Shown here: piece after piece, positions 33,503 through 43,497 of the stretch
Layout: each line of letters opens with the position of its first letter
Numbering within the stretch: position 1 is the stretch's first letter
Source of the DNA: Nitrincola iocasae
GTDB taxonomy: Bacteria > Pseudomonadota > Gammaproteobacteria > Pseudomonadales > Balneatricaceae
Direction of reading: 5' to 3'
NCBI RefSeq assembly: GCF_008727795.1
Contig: NZ_CP044222.1
Coordinates: forward strand, 2,666,001-2,730,000
Length of the DNA stretch: 64,000 bases
Position numbers and translations under genes: made by a program
The notes under the pieces: generated by a model
Seen by the model: only the letters and a program-made list of their open reading frames with translations
Database searches by the model: none
Told to the model about the DNA's origin: nothing

Positions 33503-33592
33503 GAACCCTATTCAGTCGAATTTACTTCCCATTGAGCTGAGTATTCCACTAGGCTAGGGCCTGATTCGAAATGTTAACGCACAGGAAAACCG

Positions 33593-34642
33593 ATGATTGC
33601 GATCCCCCTTCCTTTTGTCGTATCAATATTGCTTTCGCTGTTTGCATTTTTTTTGTGGGTGCGGCCATCAAGCAGCGCCAAATTAGCAAGTGCTTTTGCC
33701 ATGCTTTGTGCATTAACCACAGCAATAGTAGGTTTGCGCTGGAGTCTGGATTGGGCCATCTTTCGCACCCTGCAACCTATTCTGGCTTCGCTGCTACCCG
33801 TCTGCGCATGGTATTGTTTCAGGCGTGCACATCAAAAAATGCATCTATCCTGGTGGCATGCTGTACTGCCCGGGATCATTGCACTAGGCGCGCTGGGTTA
33901 TCCCATATTGCAAACGCCCTTAGATGCTCTATTAACCTTTTTGTATATAGTTTATGGCGTCGCTTTATTACGCTCAGCACCAACCATCGCGGGGGATGTC
34001 AGGCTATCGGATACAGAAGGGTTTGCGCATGCCGAGCGTGTAGCCGGTTATTCGTTACTCTTTTCAGCACTGGTTGATGGTGCTCTGGCGATCAGCTTCA
34101 TGTTTTATGAGGGCGTCCATGCACCGTATATTCTGGCATTAAGCTACGCTATTTTATTACCTATGATTGTTGTGATTATCGCTTGGGTCGGACTTCGGAC
34201 TCACTCGGTTGATGGCGAAGAGATAACTGCAATTAGCGAACCACCGCCCTCGATTGACACTCCTGAGCCACAGCTGACACCCGCGGAAGCCGAAACCATC
34301 GTGCAGCAATTCACACAGCTGCTGGTTGAAAAACAAGTCTTTCTTGACCCGGATCTCACCTTGAATCGTTTAGCCCGCAAACTGCTCATTCCAGCAAAAC
34401 ACATCTCGATAGCGGTCAACCAAATCTATGCACGCAATCTATCCAAAGTCATTAATGAGTATCGAATCGCTTATGCCCAAGCACGCTTAGTCGAAAGCGA
34501 TGACAGCATCACCCAGATTTACCTAAGCTCAGGTTTTCATAGTAAATCCAACTTCAACCGTGAGTTCAGTCGGATCACCGGGCAAACCCCCAGCCAGTAT
34601 CGCCAGGAAGCACGCAACCCGCTAGGCAAGAGTACCCCTTGA
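33593..34642 (+). CDS. Membrane-bound AraC family transcriptional regulator
   Basis: A 349-residue protein with an N-terminal membrane half (about six to seven hydrophobic helices, residues 5-205), a linker rich in Pro and Glu (about 215-235), and a C-terminal AraC helix-turn-helix (about 245-340; LNRLARKLLIPAKHISIAVNQ, ITQIYLSSGFHSKSNFNREF, TGQTPSQYR). Such one-component membrane regulators bind DNA from the membrane in response to an envelope or external cue. It is divergent from the secreted hydrolase, which is its most likely target. Ribosome site is weak (GGAAAACCG). Confidence 0.9.
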   Translation: MIAIPLPFVVSILLSLFAFFLWVRPSSSAKLASAFAMLCALTTAIVGLRWSLDWAIFRTLQPILASLLPVCAWYCFRRAHQKMHLSWWHAVLPGIIALGALGYPILQTPLDALLTFLYIVYGVALLRSAPTIAGDVRLSDTEGFAHAERVAGYSLLFSALVDGALAISFMFYEGVHAPYILALSYAILLPMIVVIIAWVGLRTHSVDGEEITAISEPPPSIDTPEPQLTPAEAETIVQQFTQLLVEKQVFLDPDLTLNRLARKLLIPAKHISIAVNQIYARNLSKVINEYRIAYAQARLVESDDSITQIYLSSGFHSKSNFNREFSRITGQTPSQYRQEARNPLGKSTP

Positions 34643-34953
34643 TCACTAGATGCAGCTTGGCTAGATTTCTAACTCACCTTAATTGGAGTTCCCGCCACAA
34701 TGAGCCACTAAGCCTCTGACATTCAATCTCTCTTTTTGATTAATCTGACAGATTGGCAGGGTTATCCAGCTTAGTTCATCACGCGTTTGTCCCTAAGGAA
34801 CGCGTCAGGCAGAATGAGTTGCGCTGAATGCACAGATGGCTATTGTATTCAGCATAATTGACCCACATAAATTGTAAGTGTAAATTATTTAGCTATAAAG
34901 CAATTAAAACAGCGCATTAAGTCTTTTAAGCTGAATATCAAGGATAAATACGA
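34643..34953. other. Intergenic region with promoter for the sensor operon
   Basis: 311 bases between two plus-strand genes. No terminator with a T run or RNA gene was recognised. The AT-rich last 100 bases contain the promoter listed at 34858-34886. Confidence 0.5.
34858..34886 (+). promoter_or_regulatory. Candidate sigma-70 promoter of the PhnD-like / GGDEF-EAL operon
   Basis: TTGACC (34858-34863), 17-base spacer, TAAATT (34881-34886), about 70 bases before the GTG start at 34954, in AT-rich sequence. Confidence 0.5.
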
Positions 34954-35859
34954 GTGGTACGTCTGACGCAACACACTCCAGACACATCCCAGTTTCGGCT
35001 GTTCCGAAAAATACTAAAGCCTTTATTATTCAAGCTGTCAGCATTTTTTTGGCTAATAATGGCACCTTTTGTACCGGCAAGCGAACCTTTGCTTATTGCC
35101 AGCTTACCCATGGAAAGTCGTGATGCAACCCTCTCTGCATTTGAACCCGTTGCACGCTATTTAGAGCAACAGCTACAACAGCCTGTGCATCAGGTCTTTC
35201 TGGAATCTTATCAAGATGTAATTACAGCACTGGATGCCGGACAAATTGATATAGCCATGCTGGGTCCTCTGCCATTCGTCACGTTACATGCAAAGAACGC
35301 GCAAATCGAGCCACTGGTATTTTTTCGTGAGGCGTCGGGTAAAGCACGCTATCGTTGCATGCTGGTAGCCTTTGCAGACGATGACATTAACATCATGAAA
35401 CTACGCAATCGGCGAGTCGCTCTGACTCAACCCTTATCAACCTGCGGCTATCTGGGCACTAACGCTATTCTACATTCTGAGGCGGGACATGATCTGGAAG
35501 AAACAATCTATTCGTATCATAACAATCATGAGGCGGCTGCACTCGCTGTCATTGCCGGTCGAGCCGATGTGGCCGGCATAAAAGATGAGTTTGCCTACAA
35601 CTATGCATCACTGGGCTTAGAGATTTTAGCCGCATCTGACTGGGTGCCAGCAGTTGGGTTGTTCGCTAATAGCGTACAACTCAGTGAAGATCAAATAGTC
35701 AGGATTCGTGAAATTCTGCTGGCAACACCTGTACAGGAGTATGCTAACTGGGGACATTTCATGCAATATGGTATGGAGGCTGCGTCTTATACAGATTTTG
35801 AAACTTTGAAACACTTTGGAGATCCTGCACAAATACCGCTGAATTCAGGACCCAACTAA
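34954..35859 (+). CDS. PhnD-like periplasmic substrate-binding protein
   Basis: A 301-residue protein of the phosphate/phosphonate-binding (PhnD) group. A hydrophobic export segment lies at about 25-45 (ending PASEP), followed by PMESRDATLSAFEPVARYLEQQL, DIAMLGPLPFV and GRADVAGI, typical of the fold. GTG start with AAGGAT eight bases upstream. No ABC transporter genes accompany it. Instead a GGDEF-EAL sensor starts two bases after its stop, so it most likely presents a ligand to that sensor in the periplasm (inference, by analogy with NspS-MbaA). Two Cys (RYRC and LSTC) could form a disulfide. Confidence 0.88.
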   Translation: MVRLTQHTPDTSQFRLFRKILKPLLFKLSAFFWLIMAPFVPASEPLLIASLPMESRDATLSAFEPVARYLEQQLQQPVHQVFLESYQDVITALDAGQIDIAMLGPLPFVTLHAKNAQIEPLVFFREASGKARYRCMLVAFADDDINIMKLRNRRVALTQPLSTCGYLGTNAILHSEAGHDLEETIYSYHNNHEAAALAVIAGRADVAGIKDEFAYNYASLGLEILAASDWVPAVGLFANSVQLSEDQIVRIREILLATPVQEYANWGHFMQYGMEAASYTDFETLKHFGDPAQIPLNSGPN

Positions 35860-35861
35860 AG

Positions 35862-38627
35862 ATGCAGATACCATCCTTGTGGCGTGCCAGAATACATTCG
35901 ACAATTGCAACATTACTGGCAATAGTACTTGTCGGCATATTTCTGTTTAAGCAGCATAGCATACAAACGCAGCTACTGGGTGAGCAGCAGGAAATCGCTC
36001 TGGATACGGCCTATAGAGCCATAGTGGAAACTACTCGCCGGGACATAGAAGCTCGTTTTCGTTTTCAGATAATGCGCCCTGAAGTCCTTGAATTGGTAGC
36101 TATCGCTGGCGATGCGACTGAACAGGAGTTACCAGTATTAAGAGGCAAGTTGTACCGACTTCTAGAGCCGGTTTATCGAGAGATGGAAGAGATAGGGTTA
36201 CTGCAATTCCAGTTTCACCTTCCAGATGACCGTGTACTGCTCAGGTTTCACCACCCACAACGATCGGGCGACCCTCTATTCTCTCTACGCCCTTCTATCC
36301 GTATCGTACACACCGAGCAGCGCCCCGTATATGGACTGGAAACAGGAAGCACGACTTCTGGATTCAGATATATTTTTCCGCTTCAACGGAATAATAAGCA
36401 CCTGGGTAGTGTCGAGCTGTCGATGCCCTTCAGCTATCTACAAACACAAATGAACCGATTACTCGGTCGTGGTGAATTCGCCCTGGTATTTGATCGGCAA
36501 CGGGTACTGGCTACAGTTGATAGTATCAATCGCGTGTATTATTCCGAATCTACCATTCACCCCGGTTTTTTGGTGGAGAATCGAATACTGACAGCGGAAC
36601 ATCAGTTATTCAGCCAATCTGACGTCGTTTTTCGACTACAACAGCAACTTCGCGAGAACACCAAGGTACAAAGGCTTATGCCGCACCATAAAGCCTTTGT
36701 GATCAGTGCGAAAGAGGCTGACCAACACTATATGATCAGCTTTCTCCCCGTGCAGGGTTTATCTGGAGAGTCGATAGCCTATGTGATCCGCTTTAAGCCA
36801 AGTAATGCCCCTGCACACCTGTTTAATACACTATTGAGTAATCTGGCCGTTGCAACTGCGTTGATACTGCTACTGGGTGTTCTGTATTTTTATAATTTGC
36901 GCCAACGCTTGCAACTGCAAGAGGACATATGCCGACGTCAGGTTACCGAATCTGAACTATCTCTTTATGCCAATATTTTTGAAGGTAGTGGTGAAGCGAT
37001 CATGGTAACCGATCACAAAAACTGCATTACCGCCATTAATCCTGCATTTTCTCACCTGACCGGTTACACAGAAAAAGAGGTAATCGGCAGCAATCCAAGC
37101 TTGCTTGCATCGGGCCATACGCCTGCAGAAACCTACCAGGCCATGTGGCAAGCACTAGGCGAGCATGATTTTTGGCAAGGAGAACTTTGGGATAGACGCA
37201 AAGATGGCAGTCTTTACCCCAAATGGGTAACTATTTCAGCCATGCGTTCTCAAGGAGAAATCAGTCACTACATTGCCAGCTTTACCAATATCAGTGATCG
37301 CAAAGCGGCTGAAGATAAAATTGAACGCTTAGCCCATCATGACCCGCTCACCGGCCTGCTAAATCGCTACAGCTTGGAGTTGCGCCTTGAGCAGTCCATA
37401 TTGAGCGCACAGCGTGAGCAGTTATTGGCCGCCGTTGTTTTCATTGACCTGGATCGCTTCAAGACCATCAATGACTCTCTTGGTCATCAGGTAGGTGATA
37501 AATTATTGATAGAAGTCGCCAAGAGACTTAAGCAACGTACCCGTGACAGTGACATAGTGTCTCGCCAGGGCGGTGATGAGTTTGTAGTGGTTCTAACCGG
37601 ATTACGCAGTACAAATGATATCCCCCATGTGATCAACGCCATGTCAGTCGCGCTATCTCAAGCCTATAAAATTGATCAGTACAGCCTCAGTTGCACACCC
37701 AGCATGGGTGTCGCAATCTTTCCTACTGACGGCATGGATATGGAAACGTTGTTGAAAAACGCCGATACGGCCATGTATCACGCCAAGGAGAAAGGACGTA
37801 ATAATGTGCAGTATTTCACTGCTGCGATGACCCAGACTGCTATTGAACGTTTAGCCATTGAGCAGGACTTACGTCATGCCATACAGAATGACGAGTTTGA
37901 ACTTTATTACCAGCCTCAGGTATGTGCACATTCACAACAAATACTCGGCGTCGAAGCACTGATACGCTGGCATCATCCACAACAAGGGCTCGTCCCTCCC
38001 TTGCGCTTTATTCCAGTTGCTGAAGAAAGCGGCCTGATTGAAACAATCGGCGCCTGGGTACTGGAAGAAGCCTGTCGTCAATTATCAGATTGGCGTGATG
38101 AAGGTATCTGCAACATTCACATAGCCGTGAACCTCTCATCACATCAATTGCGCTCAGCCAGTATAGTTACTCAGGTCGCTGAGTGTATGCAACGCTATGC
38201 TATAAAAGCTGGCGAATTGGAACTGGAAATTACTGAATCTGTTGCAATGGATAATCCAGAGCATTGCATTAGCCAATTGATGGCGCTGCGTAATCTGGGA
38301 GTCAGCTTAGCAATTGATGACTTTGGTACCGGGTACTCATCTCTGGCATACCTCAAACGTCTACCGATTGATATCCTCAAGCTGGATCGCAGCTTTGTTC
38401 ACGATATTGAAACCGATCCCAACGATGCCGCTATTAGCGAAGCAACGATCTCTATGGCACATGCGCTGGGTTTGAAAGTTGTCGCAGAGGGAGTGGAAAC
38501 GCAAGGACAAGCCTATTTCCTGGCAAGCATTCATGACTGCGATCTGTTACAGGGTTATCTGTTCGGCAAGCCTGAGCCTGCCAACATAATTGTTGAGCAG
38601 TTAAAAAAACATCTGCATTCGCATTAA
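35862..38627 (+). CDS. dCache-PAS-GGDEF-EAL cyclic-di-GMP sensor protein
   Basis: A 921-residue inner-membrane protein: helix 1 (12-30), a large periplasmic Cache-like domain (about 35-320), helix 2 (322-345), PAS (about 367-480), GGDEF (about 490-650) and EAL (about 670-915). GGDEF is intact at 570-574 with the inhibitory RxxD site exactly five residues before it. The EAL motif (698-700) and DDFGTG (819-824) are intact, so both synthesis and hydrolysis of c-di-GMP are possible. It is translationally close (two bases) to the upstream PhnD-like binding protein, its probable sensory partner. Confidence 0.93.
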   Translation: MQIPSLWRARIHSTIATLLAIVLVGIFLFKQHSIQTQLLGEQQEIALDTAYRAIVETTRRDIEARFRFQIMRPEVLELVAIAGDATEQELPVLRGKLYRLLEPVYREMEEIGLLQFQFHLPDDRVLLRFHHPQRSGDPLFSLRPSIRIVHTEQRPVYGLETGSTTSGFRYIFPLQRNNKHLGSVELSMPFSYLQTQMNRLLGRGEFALVFDRQRVLATVDSINRVYYSESTIHPGFLVENRILTAEHQLFSQSDVVFRLQQQLRENTKVQRLMPHHKAFVISAKEADQHYMISFLPVQGLSGESIAYVIRFKPSNAPAHLFNTLLSNLAVATALILLLGVLYFYNLRQRLQLQEDICRRQVTESELSLYANIFEGSGEAIMVTDHKNCITAINPAFSHLTGYTEKEVIGSNPSLLASGHTPAETYQAMWQALGEHDFWQGELWDRRKDGSLYPKWVTISAMRSQGEISHYIASFTNISDRKAAEDKIERLAHHDPLTGLLNRYSLELRLEQSILSAQREQLLAAVVFIDLDRFKTINDSLGHQVGDKLLIEVAKRLKQRTRDSDIVSRQGGDEFVVVLTGLRSTNDIPHVINAMSVALSQAYKIDQYSLSCTPSMGVAIFPTDGMDMETLLKNADTAMYHAKEKGRNNVQYFTAAMTQTAIERLAIEQDLRHAIQNDEFELYYQPQVCAHSQQILGVEALIRWHHPQQGLVPPLRFIPVAEESGLIETIGAWVLEEACRQLSDWRDEGICNIHIAVNLSSHQLRSASIVTQVAECMQRYAIKAGELELEITESVAMDNPEHCISQLMALRNLGVSLAIDDFGTGYSSLAYLKRLPIDILKLDRSFVHDIETDPNDAAISEATISMAHALGLKVVAEGVETQGQAYFLASIHDCDLLQGYLFGKPEPANIIVEQLKKHLHSH

Positions 38628-39244
38628 CCTTTATACCCTTTACCTACGACAAACACTTCTCGTGAGCGGGAACGTGAGGCTTCAGGTTTACGGATCACTA
38701 CACTGGTGAAATGATCACGTAGCGATTTGATATAGGCATCATAACCTTCACCATGAAATACCTTGGCGATAAAACTGCCTTTAGTCTTTAATACTTGACA
38801 GGCCATATCTAATGCCAGTTCGACCAAGTACATGGACGCCGCCTGATCGGCAGCCGCTACTCCACTGATATTGGGCGCCATATCTGAAATCACTACATCG
38901 ACAGGATCACCATTCACAGCAGCCATGATCTGATCAAAAACAGACTGTTCAGTAAAATCACCCTGGATAAACTCTACATCGGCCATGGCATCCATAGGTA
39001 GAATATCGGAAGCAATCACCTTGCCTTTGGGTGCAACCAGTTTCGATGCCACCTGTGACCAGCCACCTGGGGCTGAGCCAAGATCCAACACCAGCATGCC
39101 CGGCTTGATGAGCTTATCCTTATCATTGATCCCCAGCAGTTTATAGCTGGCACGCGAGCGATAGCCATCGACCTGCGCCTGTTTTACGTAGGGATCATTG
39201 ACATGTTCATCCAACCAGCGGTTACTGCTTTTTGATCGTGCCAT
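38624..39244 (-). CDS. rlmE: 23S rRNA (uridine-2'-O-) methyltransferase RlmE
   Basis: RlmE/FtsJ (RrmJ) of 206 residues, the normal length. SAM-binding motif DLGSAPGGWSQV starts at residue 54, and the catalytic tetrad is visible as Lys35, Asp121 (SDMAPN), Lys161 (IAKVF) and Glu196 (SREVF). It methylates U2552 in the A loop of 23S rRNA late in 50S assembly. It usually sits upstream of ftsH, but here the downstream neighbour is the convergent GGDEF-EAL gene, whose stop overlaps by four bases, so the ancestral operon is broken at this site. Confidence 0.96.
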   Translation of the reverse strand: MARSKSSNRWLDEHVNDPYVKQAQVDGYRSRASYKLLGINDKDKLIKPGMLVLDLGSAPGGWSQVASKLVAPKGKVIASDILPMDAMADVEFIQGDFTEQSVFDQIMAAVNGDPVDVVISDMAPNISGVAAADQAASMYLVELALDMACQVLKTKGSFIAKVFHGEGYDAYIKSLRDHFTSVVIRKPEASRSRSREVFVVGKGYKG

Positions 39245-39331
39245 GATACTGTTTCACCTTTGCCGTCTGAAAACCGGCATTGTACGTGGCATCACCGGAC
39301 AGGCCAATCACCTAAACCACATATTATACTA

Positions 39332-40891
39332 TTATTCATAAGCAGCAGTATCTGCAGACTCTACATTTAATATTTTAATTAAATCGAGCATAGGCATCGA
39401 TTTAAAAAAGTACCACCCTTGCACATAAGTATCATCACAGCATGCCCTTATCAGATCAAGTTCATCAACATTCTCAACACCCTCAAATATCAACTGTTTA
39501 TTTAATCCAGAAACCAGATTCATTATAGAAAGCACCATGCATTTCTTTAATTCATCATTTAAAGACTGGGTAAATATTCGATCAATTTTAATACTATCGA
39601 AATTAATTTCTGTAAGCCAAACCAGGTTGGAAACTCCAGTTCCAAAATCATCCAATGACACTCGAAATCCATGGTGCCTTGCACGGTTAGAAAAATCTGA
39701 AAGCATACTGAGTGGTACTTCAATTTTTTCAGTAATTTCTATTTTTATTTGATGGGCATAAAAACCCTCAGCTGTCACTTTTTTCTTTAGATCAGACAGA
39801 AAGTTTTCTTCAGTAATCTCATAGGTACTTACATTAATTGACAAGAAAAAATTTTCTCTATTCTTCAACACTGAAGCCATCTCTTCAATAGATGAAGTAG
39901 CTGTTTGGTAGGCTACATATTTGTAAAGATTAATTTTCTCTGCAATACTAATAAATAACTCCGGAGAAACCCTCCCATAGACTTCATCATTCCACCTAAC
40001 CAAGCTCTCAACACCAACAATCTTTGATGTTTTCAGGGAAATTATTGGTTGATATTCCATATATAATTTTTCATTAAAAATAGCTTTTCTTAACCTATAT
40101 TCCATAGAATTTTTATTATAAACATACGATCTAAATGCATACGAAATAATAAAACTGAACATAAATATTATTAAAAATACAAACAAAACAAACGACTTAT
40201 TATAGTAAAATAATCCGAAACGATGATTGAATGTATGTACACAGTATCCGTATATATTGCTACAAAGTTTCGTATTTACCCCATCATAAACAAATGATAA
40301 ATCAATCCAGGAAACACTCTGCGCCGGGGATTGGTAATATATAAATGCATGATTATCAGTTACTGTTTCAATCGAAAATGAGAATCTTTCATTTCTATCT
40401 AAAAATGTTTGAAATGCAAAATAAGCTGTAAATGCAGCCACATTATTTTTCCGCGTTATATCTAACTCTAATGCTGCCGGAAATATATTGGAAACCATAG
40501 AATAGAGTAAAAATCCAGAATTTGTTCTATAAAAATCCATAGGAAGTGTGGCTGGATAGGGTAATCGGCCCCAGTTAGCCGTACAGACTATCGCATCATT
40601 TTCAACAACACCCAGATCATAGACATATAAATATTTATGTGTAATTTTTCTAATAGTGTCCAGACTATTCTCATCACAACTGTTAATATTGTCTTTTTGA
40701 GCTTCATCTGTTGCATTGAGTAGTTGAGTTGATACGGTTTCAGCATGAGCCAGTAACTCTTTTGAAAACTCATTCTGTTTATCTCGTTGATCTTTAATAG
40801 CTAATAGATGTACAGATAGAATCAATAATAAAAAAATAATGAAAACTATGCCAAAATTGCGGAAGCTCCATGTTTTCATTTGTAAATACAT
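39332..40891 (-). CDS. CSS-type EAL domain phosphodiesterase, AT-rich
   Basis: A 519-residue membrane protein: helix 1 (about 10-30), a periplasmic region with four Cys (NSCDENS, VCTAN, LCSNIYGYC) resembling CSS-motif sensors, helix 2 (about 233-253), and a cytoplasmic EAL domain. The signature is Glu-Ser-Leu (GVESLVRW); the metal and catalytic residues elsewhere look intact (LSINVS, IEITEK, SLDDFGTG, SIKID, FEGVE, VQGWYF), so hydrolysis of c-di-GMP is expected, perhaps controlled by periplasmic disulfide state as in E. coli relatives. The gene is clearly AT-richer than its neighbours, suggesting recent transfer. A second ATG four codons in is an alternative start. Confidence 0.88.
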   Translation of the reverse strand: MYLQMKTWSFRNFGIVFIIFLLLILSVHLLAIKDQRDKQNEFSKELLAHAETVSTQLLNATDEAQKDNINSCDENSLDTIRKITHKYLYVYDLGVVENDAIVCTANWGRLPYPATLPMDFYRTNSGFLLYSMVSNIFPAALELDITRKNNVAAFTAYFAFQTFLDRNERFSFSIETVTDNHAFIYYQSPAQSVSWIDLSFVYDGVNTKLCSNIYGYCVHTFNHRFGLFYYNKSFVLFVFLIIFMFSFIISYAFRSYVYNKNSMEYRLRKAIFNEKLYMEYQPIISLKTSKIVGVESLVRWNDEVYGRVSPELFISIAEKINLYKYVAYQTATSSIEEMASVLKNRENFFLSINVSTYEITEENFLSDLKKKVTAEGFYAHQIKIEITEKIEVPLSMLSDFSNRARHHGFRVSLDDFGTGVSNLVWLTEINFDSIKIDRIFTQSLNDELKKCMVLSIMNLVSGLNKQLIFEGVENVDELDLIRACCDDTYVQGWYFFKSMPMLDLIKILNVESADTAAYE

Positions 40892-41145
40892 CCCATTTTA
40901 ATTTATCTGAATTTATGCACTAACAATAGCAAGTTACTTAAATTCAATACTCCCGACCCAATCACAAACACCTACAAACCGTATAGTAAATTAACACATA
41001 TACGTCAAGCAATCGTTTCATTTTAGAAAGAAAATATGCGCTTTCATATCTGTAAAAACACTACTCAGACTGACTTTATCCAGGCTGACGGGTATACTTT
41101 GCGTTTGAGCTCACAGATCCCCTTCCTATCGTTCGGAACGCCAAG

Positions 41146-42771
41146 ATGATTCGCCTTACTCAACTGTCGCTACCCCTTGATCACCCTGAATCGGTTCTAC
41201 GCCAGGCCATACTGGAGCGTCTGTCGCTCAGGGATGAAGAGCTGCTCGATTACACTGTATTCAAACGCAGTTATGATGCTCGCAAGAAGAATACTGAAAT
41301 CACCTATGTATACATCATTCATCTGAGCACGCAGGACGATGGAGCGGTACTCGCCCGCTTCAAGGATGACTCTCAGGTGATCCCCGCTCCGGACACCCAG
41401 TACTACCCAGTTGCCTTGGCACCCGCCAGCTTGACCGAACGACCAGTAGTAATAGGTTTTGGTCCCTGTGGGCTTTTTGCCGCATTGATACTGGCTCAAA
41501 TGGGCTTTAAACCCATTGTACTGGAGCGTGGACGTAATGTACGTCAAAGAACGCAGGACACCTGGGCGTTGTGGCGAAAGCATCAACTCTCGCCTGAGTC
41601 CAATGTACAGTACGGGGAAGGCGGCGCGGGTCTGTTTTCTGATGGTAAACTCTACAGTCAGGTGAAGGATCCCAAGTTTTATGGCCGTAAGGTGATGCAG
41701 GAATTCGTCAAGGCAGGTGCACCGGACAACATCATGTATGTCAGCAAACCGCATATCGGCACCTTCCGCCTGACCAGTGTAGTTGCCAAAATGCGCGCAG
41801 AAATTATAGAACTCGGTGGTGAGATACGCTTTGAATCCAGAGTTACCGATCTGATCATCGATGCAGGGCAAATTCGTGGTGTGGAACTTGCCGACGGTAC
41901 GCAAATTCCCAGCAATCATGTCGTACTGGCCCTAGGTCACAGCGCCCGTGACACCTTCAGAATGCTATACCGCAAGCAGGTGTTTATTGAGCCAAAGCCC
42001 TTTGCCATCGGCTTTCGTATCGAACATCCACAATCCATGATCGACACAGCACGCTTGGGCAAGTATGCCGGTCATGAAGCCTTGGGAGCCGCTGATTACA
42101 AACTGATACACCATGCTAAAAATGGCCGTGCGGTGTATAGCTTTTGCATGTGTCCTGGCGGACAGGTCGTTGCCGCGACCTCGGAAGAGGGCCGGGTGGT
42201 CACCAATGGCATGAGTCAATATTCGCGTAAAGAGCGTAATGCCAATGCTGGCATCGTGGTCGGCATTGAGCCAGAGAAGGATTTTCCCGGTAGTCCTTTA
42301 GCTGGCATTGAGCTGCAGGAAAAGCTCGAAGCCATTGCCTATCAACTGGGCGGCTGTGACTACAGCGCTCCAGCACAACTCGTCGGGGACTTTATCAAAG
42401 GCCGTCCATCAACGACACTCGGCGAGGTGATCCCGTCGTATCAACCTGGTGTCAAACTCTGTGACCTGGCTGAAGCCCTGCCTGATTATGTCATTGAAGC
42501 AATACGTGAAGCCCTGCCAGCCTTTGGTAAGAAAATCCGTGGATTTGATCGTGAGGATGCCGTATTGACCGGCATAGAATCACGTACCTCCTCCCCTATC
42601 CGCATTACCCGGGATGCAAACAGCCTGCAAAGTCTGAATGTGCGAGGGCTTTATCCGGCCGGCGAAGGCGCAGGTTATGCGGGTGGCATACTATCGGCCG
42701 GTATTGATGGCATTAAGGTAGCTGAAGCCCTGGCGTTGGACATCATGTCGCAATCAGGGGCTGAAGCATGA
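41146..42771 (+). CDS. FAD-dependent oxidoreductase (COG2509 family)
   Basis: A 541-residue flavoprotein. The first 100 residues form a separate alpha/beta domain, then a dinucleotide motif VIGFGPCGLFAALILAQMG at about 104-123 and ERGRNV bind FAD. GEGGAGLFSDGKLYS and the C-terminal GLYPAGEGAGYAGGILSAGIDG are hallmarks of this family. Substrate is unknown for the family. The stop overlaps the next gene by four bases (ATGA), so it is co-translated with an RNA methyltransferase. Confidence 0.92.
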   Translation: MIRLTQLSLPLDHPESVLRQAILERLSLRDEELLDYTVFKRSYDARKKNTEITYVYIIHLSTQDDGAVLARFKDDSQVIPAPDTQYYPVALAPASLTERPVVIGFGPCGLFAALILAQMGFKPIVLERGRNVRQRTQDTWALWRKHQLSPESNVQYGEGGAGLFSDGKLYSQVKDPKFYGRKVMQEFVKAGAPDNIMYVSKPHIGTFRLTSVVAKMRAEIIELGGEIRFESRVTDLIIDAGQIRGVELADGTQIPSNHVVLALGHSARDTFRMLYRKQVFIEPKPFAIGFRIEHPQSMIDTARLGKYAGHEALGAADYKLIHHAKNGRAVYSFCMCPGGQVVAATSEEGRVVTNGMSQYSRKERNANAGIVVGIEPEKDFPGSPLAGIELQEKLEAIAYQLGGCDYSAPAQLVGDFIKGRPSTTLGEVIPSYQPGVKLCDLAEALPDYVIEAIREALPAFGKKIRGFDREDAVLTGIESRTSSPIRITRDANSLQSLNVRGLYPAGEGAGYAGGILSAGIDGIKVAEALALDIMSQSGAEA

Positions 42772-43490
42772 AACTGGATACCATCAAAAAACTGCAGCAG
42801 AAAAAGTATCGCCAGGAGTTCGGCCAGTGCCTGGTAGAGGGTGAACATCTGGTACTGGAGCTGGAAAATGCGGCCAAAAAGCAAGCTGACCTGCTGACAA
42901 GCACCCTGCTGGTAACCGAGGCTTATGCTGACTGGCCAACGCTACTCAACAAGCAGGTCATCAGCGGCAAACAGATGGCGGGCATCTCAGATACCAAGTC
43001 TCCTCAAGGCATCCTGGCGGTGGTTCCTACCCAAGCGATACAGCCGGTTTACACAGAAACCGATGTCGCTATTTACCTTTACCAGATACAGGACCCTGGC
43101 AATCTGGGTACTATTTTACGCACATTAGGTTGGTTCGGTGGCTTTCGCTGCCTACTAAGCCCGGATAGTGTCGATCCCTATAATCCCAAGGTGATCCGCG
43201 CCAGTATGGGTGCTATTTTTCATGTACCACTGGAACAGGATGTCGCTCTGGAATCCTTGTCTGGACGCTATAACCAGATCGCCTGCCTGGATATGCAAGG
43301 TGAAGCCATAACCACACCAGCGTTTCAACAAAGTGACTGTTATCTATTTGGTAATGAGGCCCGCGGCGTACCACGTGTGCAGCTGGATGCTCTGCAAGCA
43401 AAAGCCTTTACCATTCCGGGTGCCGGACTGATCGAGTCGCTGAACCTGGCGAGCGCGGTAAACCTTTGTGTTTATGAGCGCCAACGCTGA
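42768..43490 (+). CDS. TrmH/SpoU family RNA 2'-O-methyltransferase
   Basis: A 240-residue SpoU-type enzyme. An N-terminal RNA-binding part (starting KLQQKKYRQEFGQCLVEGEH) precedes the knotted SAM domain with motif 1 QDPGNLGTILRT, motif 2 YLFGNEARGVP and motif 3 IPGAGLIESLNLASAVNLCVYE. It is expected to methylate a ribose in tRNA or rRNA; the target nucleotide cannot be read from sequence. Translationally coupled to the upstream flavoprotein gene. It converges with the TlpA-like gene, only seven bases between the stops. Confidence 0.92.
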   Translation: MKLDTIKKLQQKKYRQEFGQCLVEGEHLVLELENAAKKQADLLTSTLLVTEAYADWPTLLNKQVISGKQMAGISDTKSPQGILAVVPTQAIQPVYTETDVAIYLYQIQDPGNLGTILRTLGWFGGFRCLLSPDSVDPYNPKVIRASMGAIFHVPLEQDVALESLSGRYNQIACLDMQGEAITTPAFQQSDCYLFGNEARGVPRVQLDALQAKAFTIPGAGLIESLNLASAVNLCVYERQR

Positions 43491-43497
43491 GCCCTGA

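Noticed and set aside
41197..41919. 240-codon minus-strand ORF opposite the flavoprotein gene
   Set aside because: The plus-strand frame has clear FAD motifs; the antisense frame has no family resemblance.
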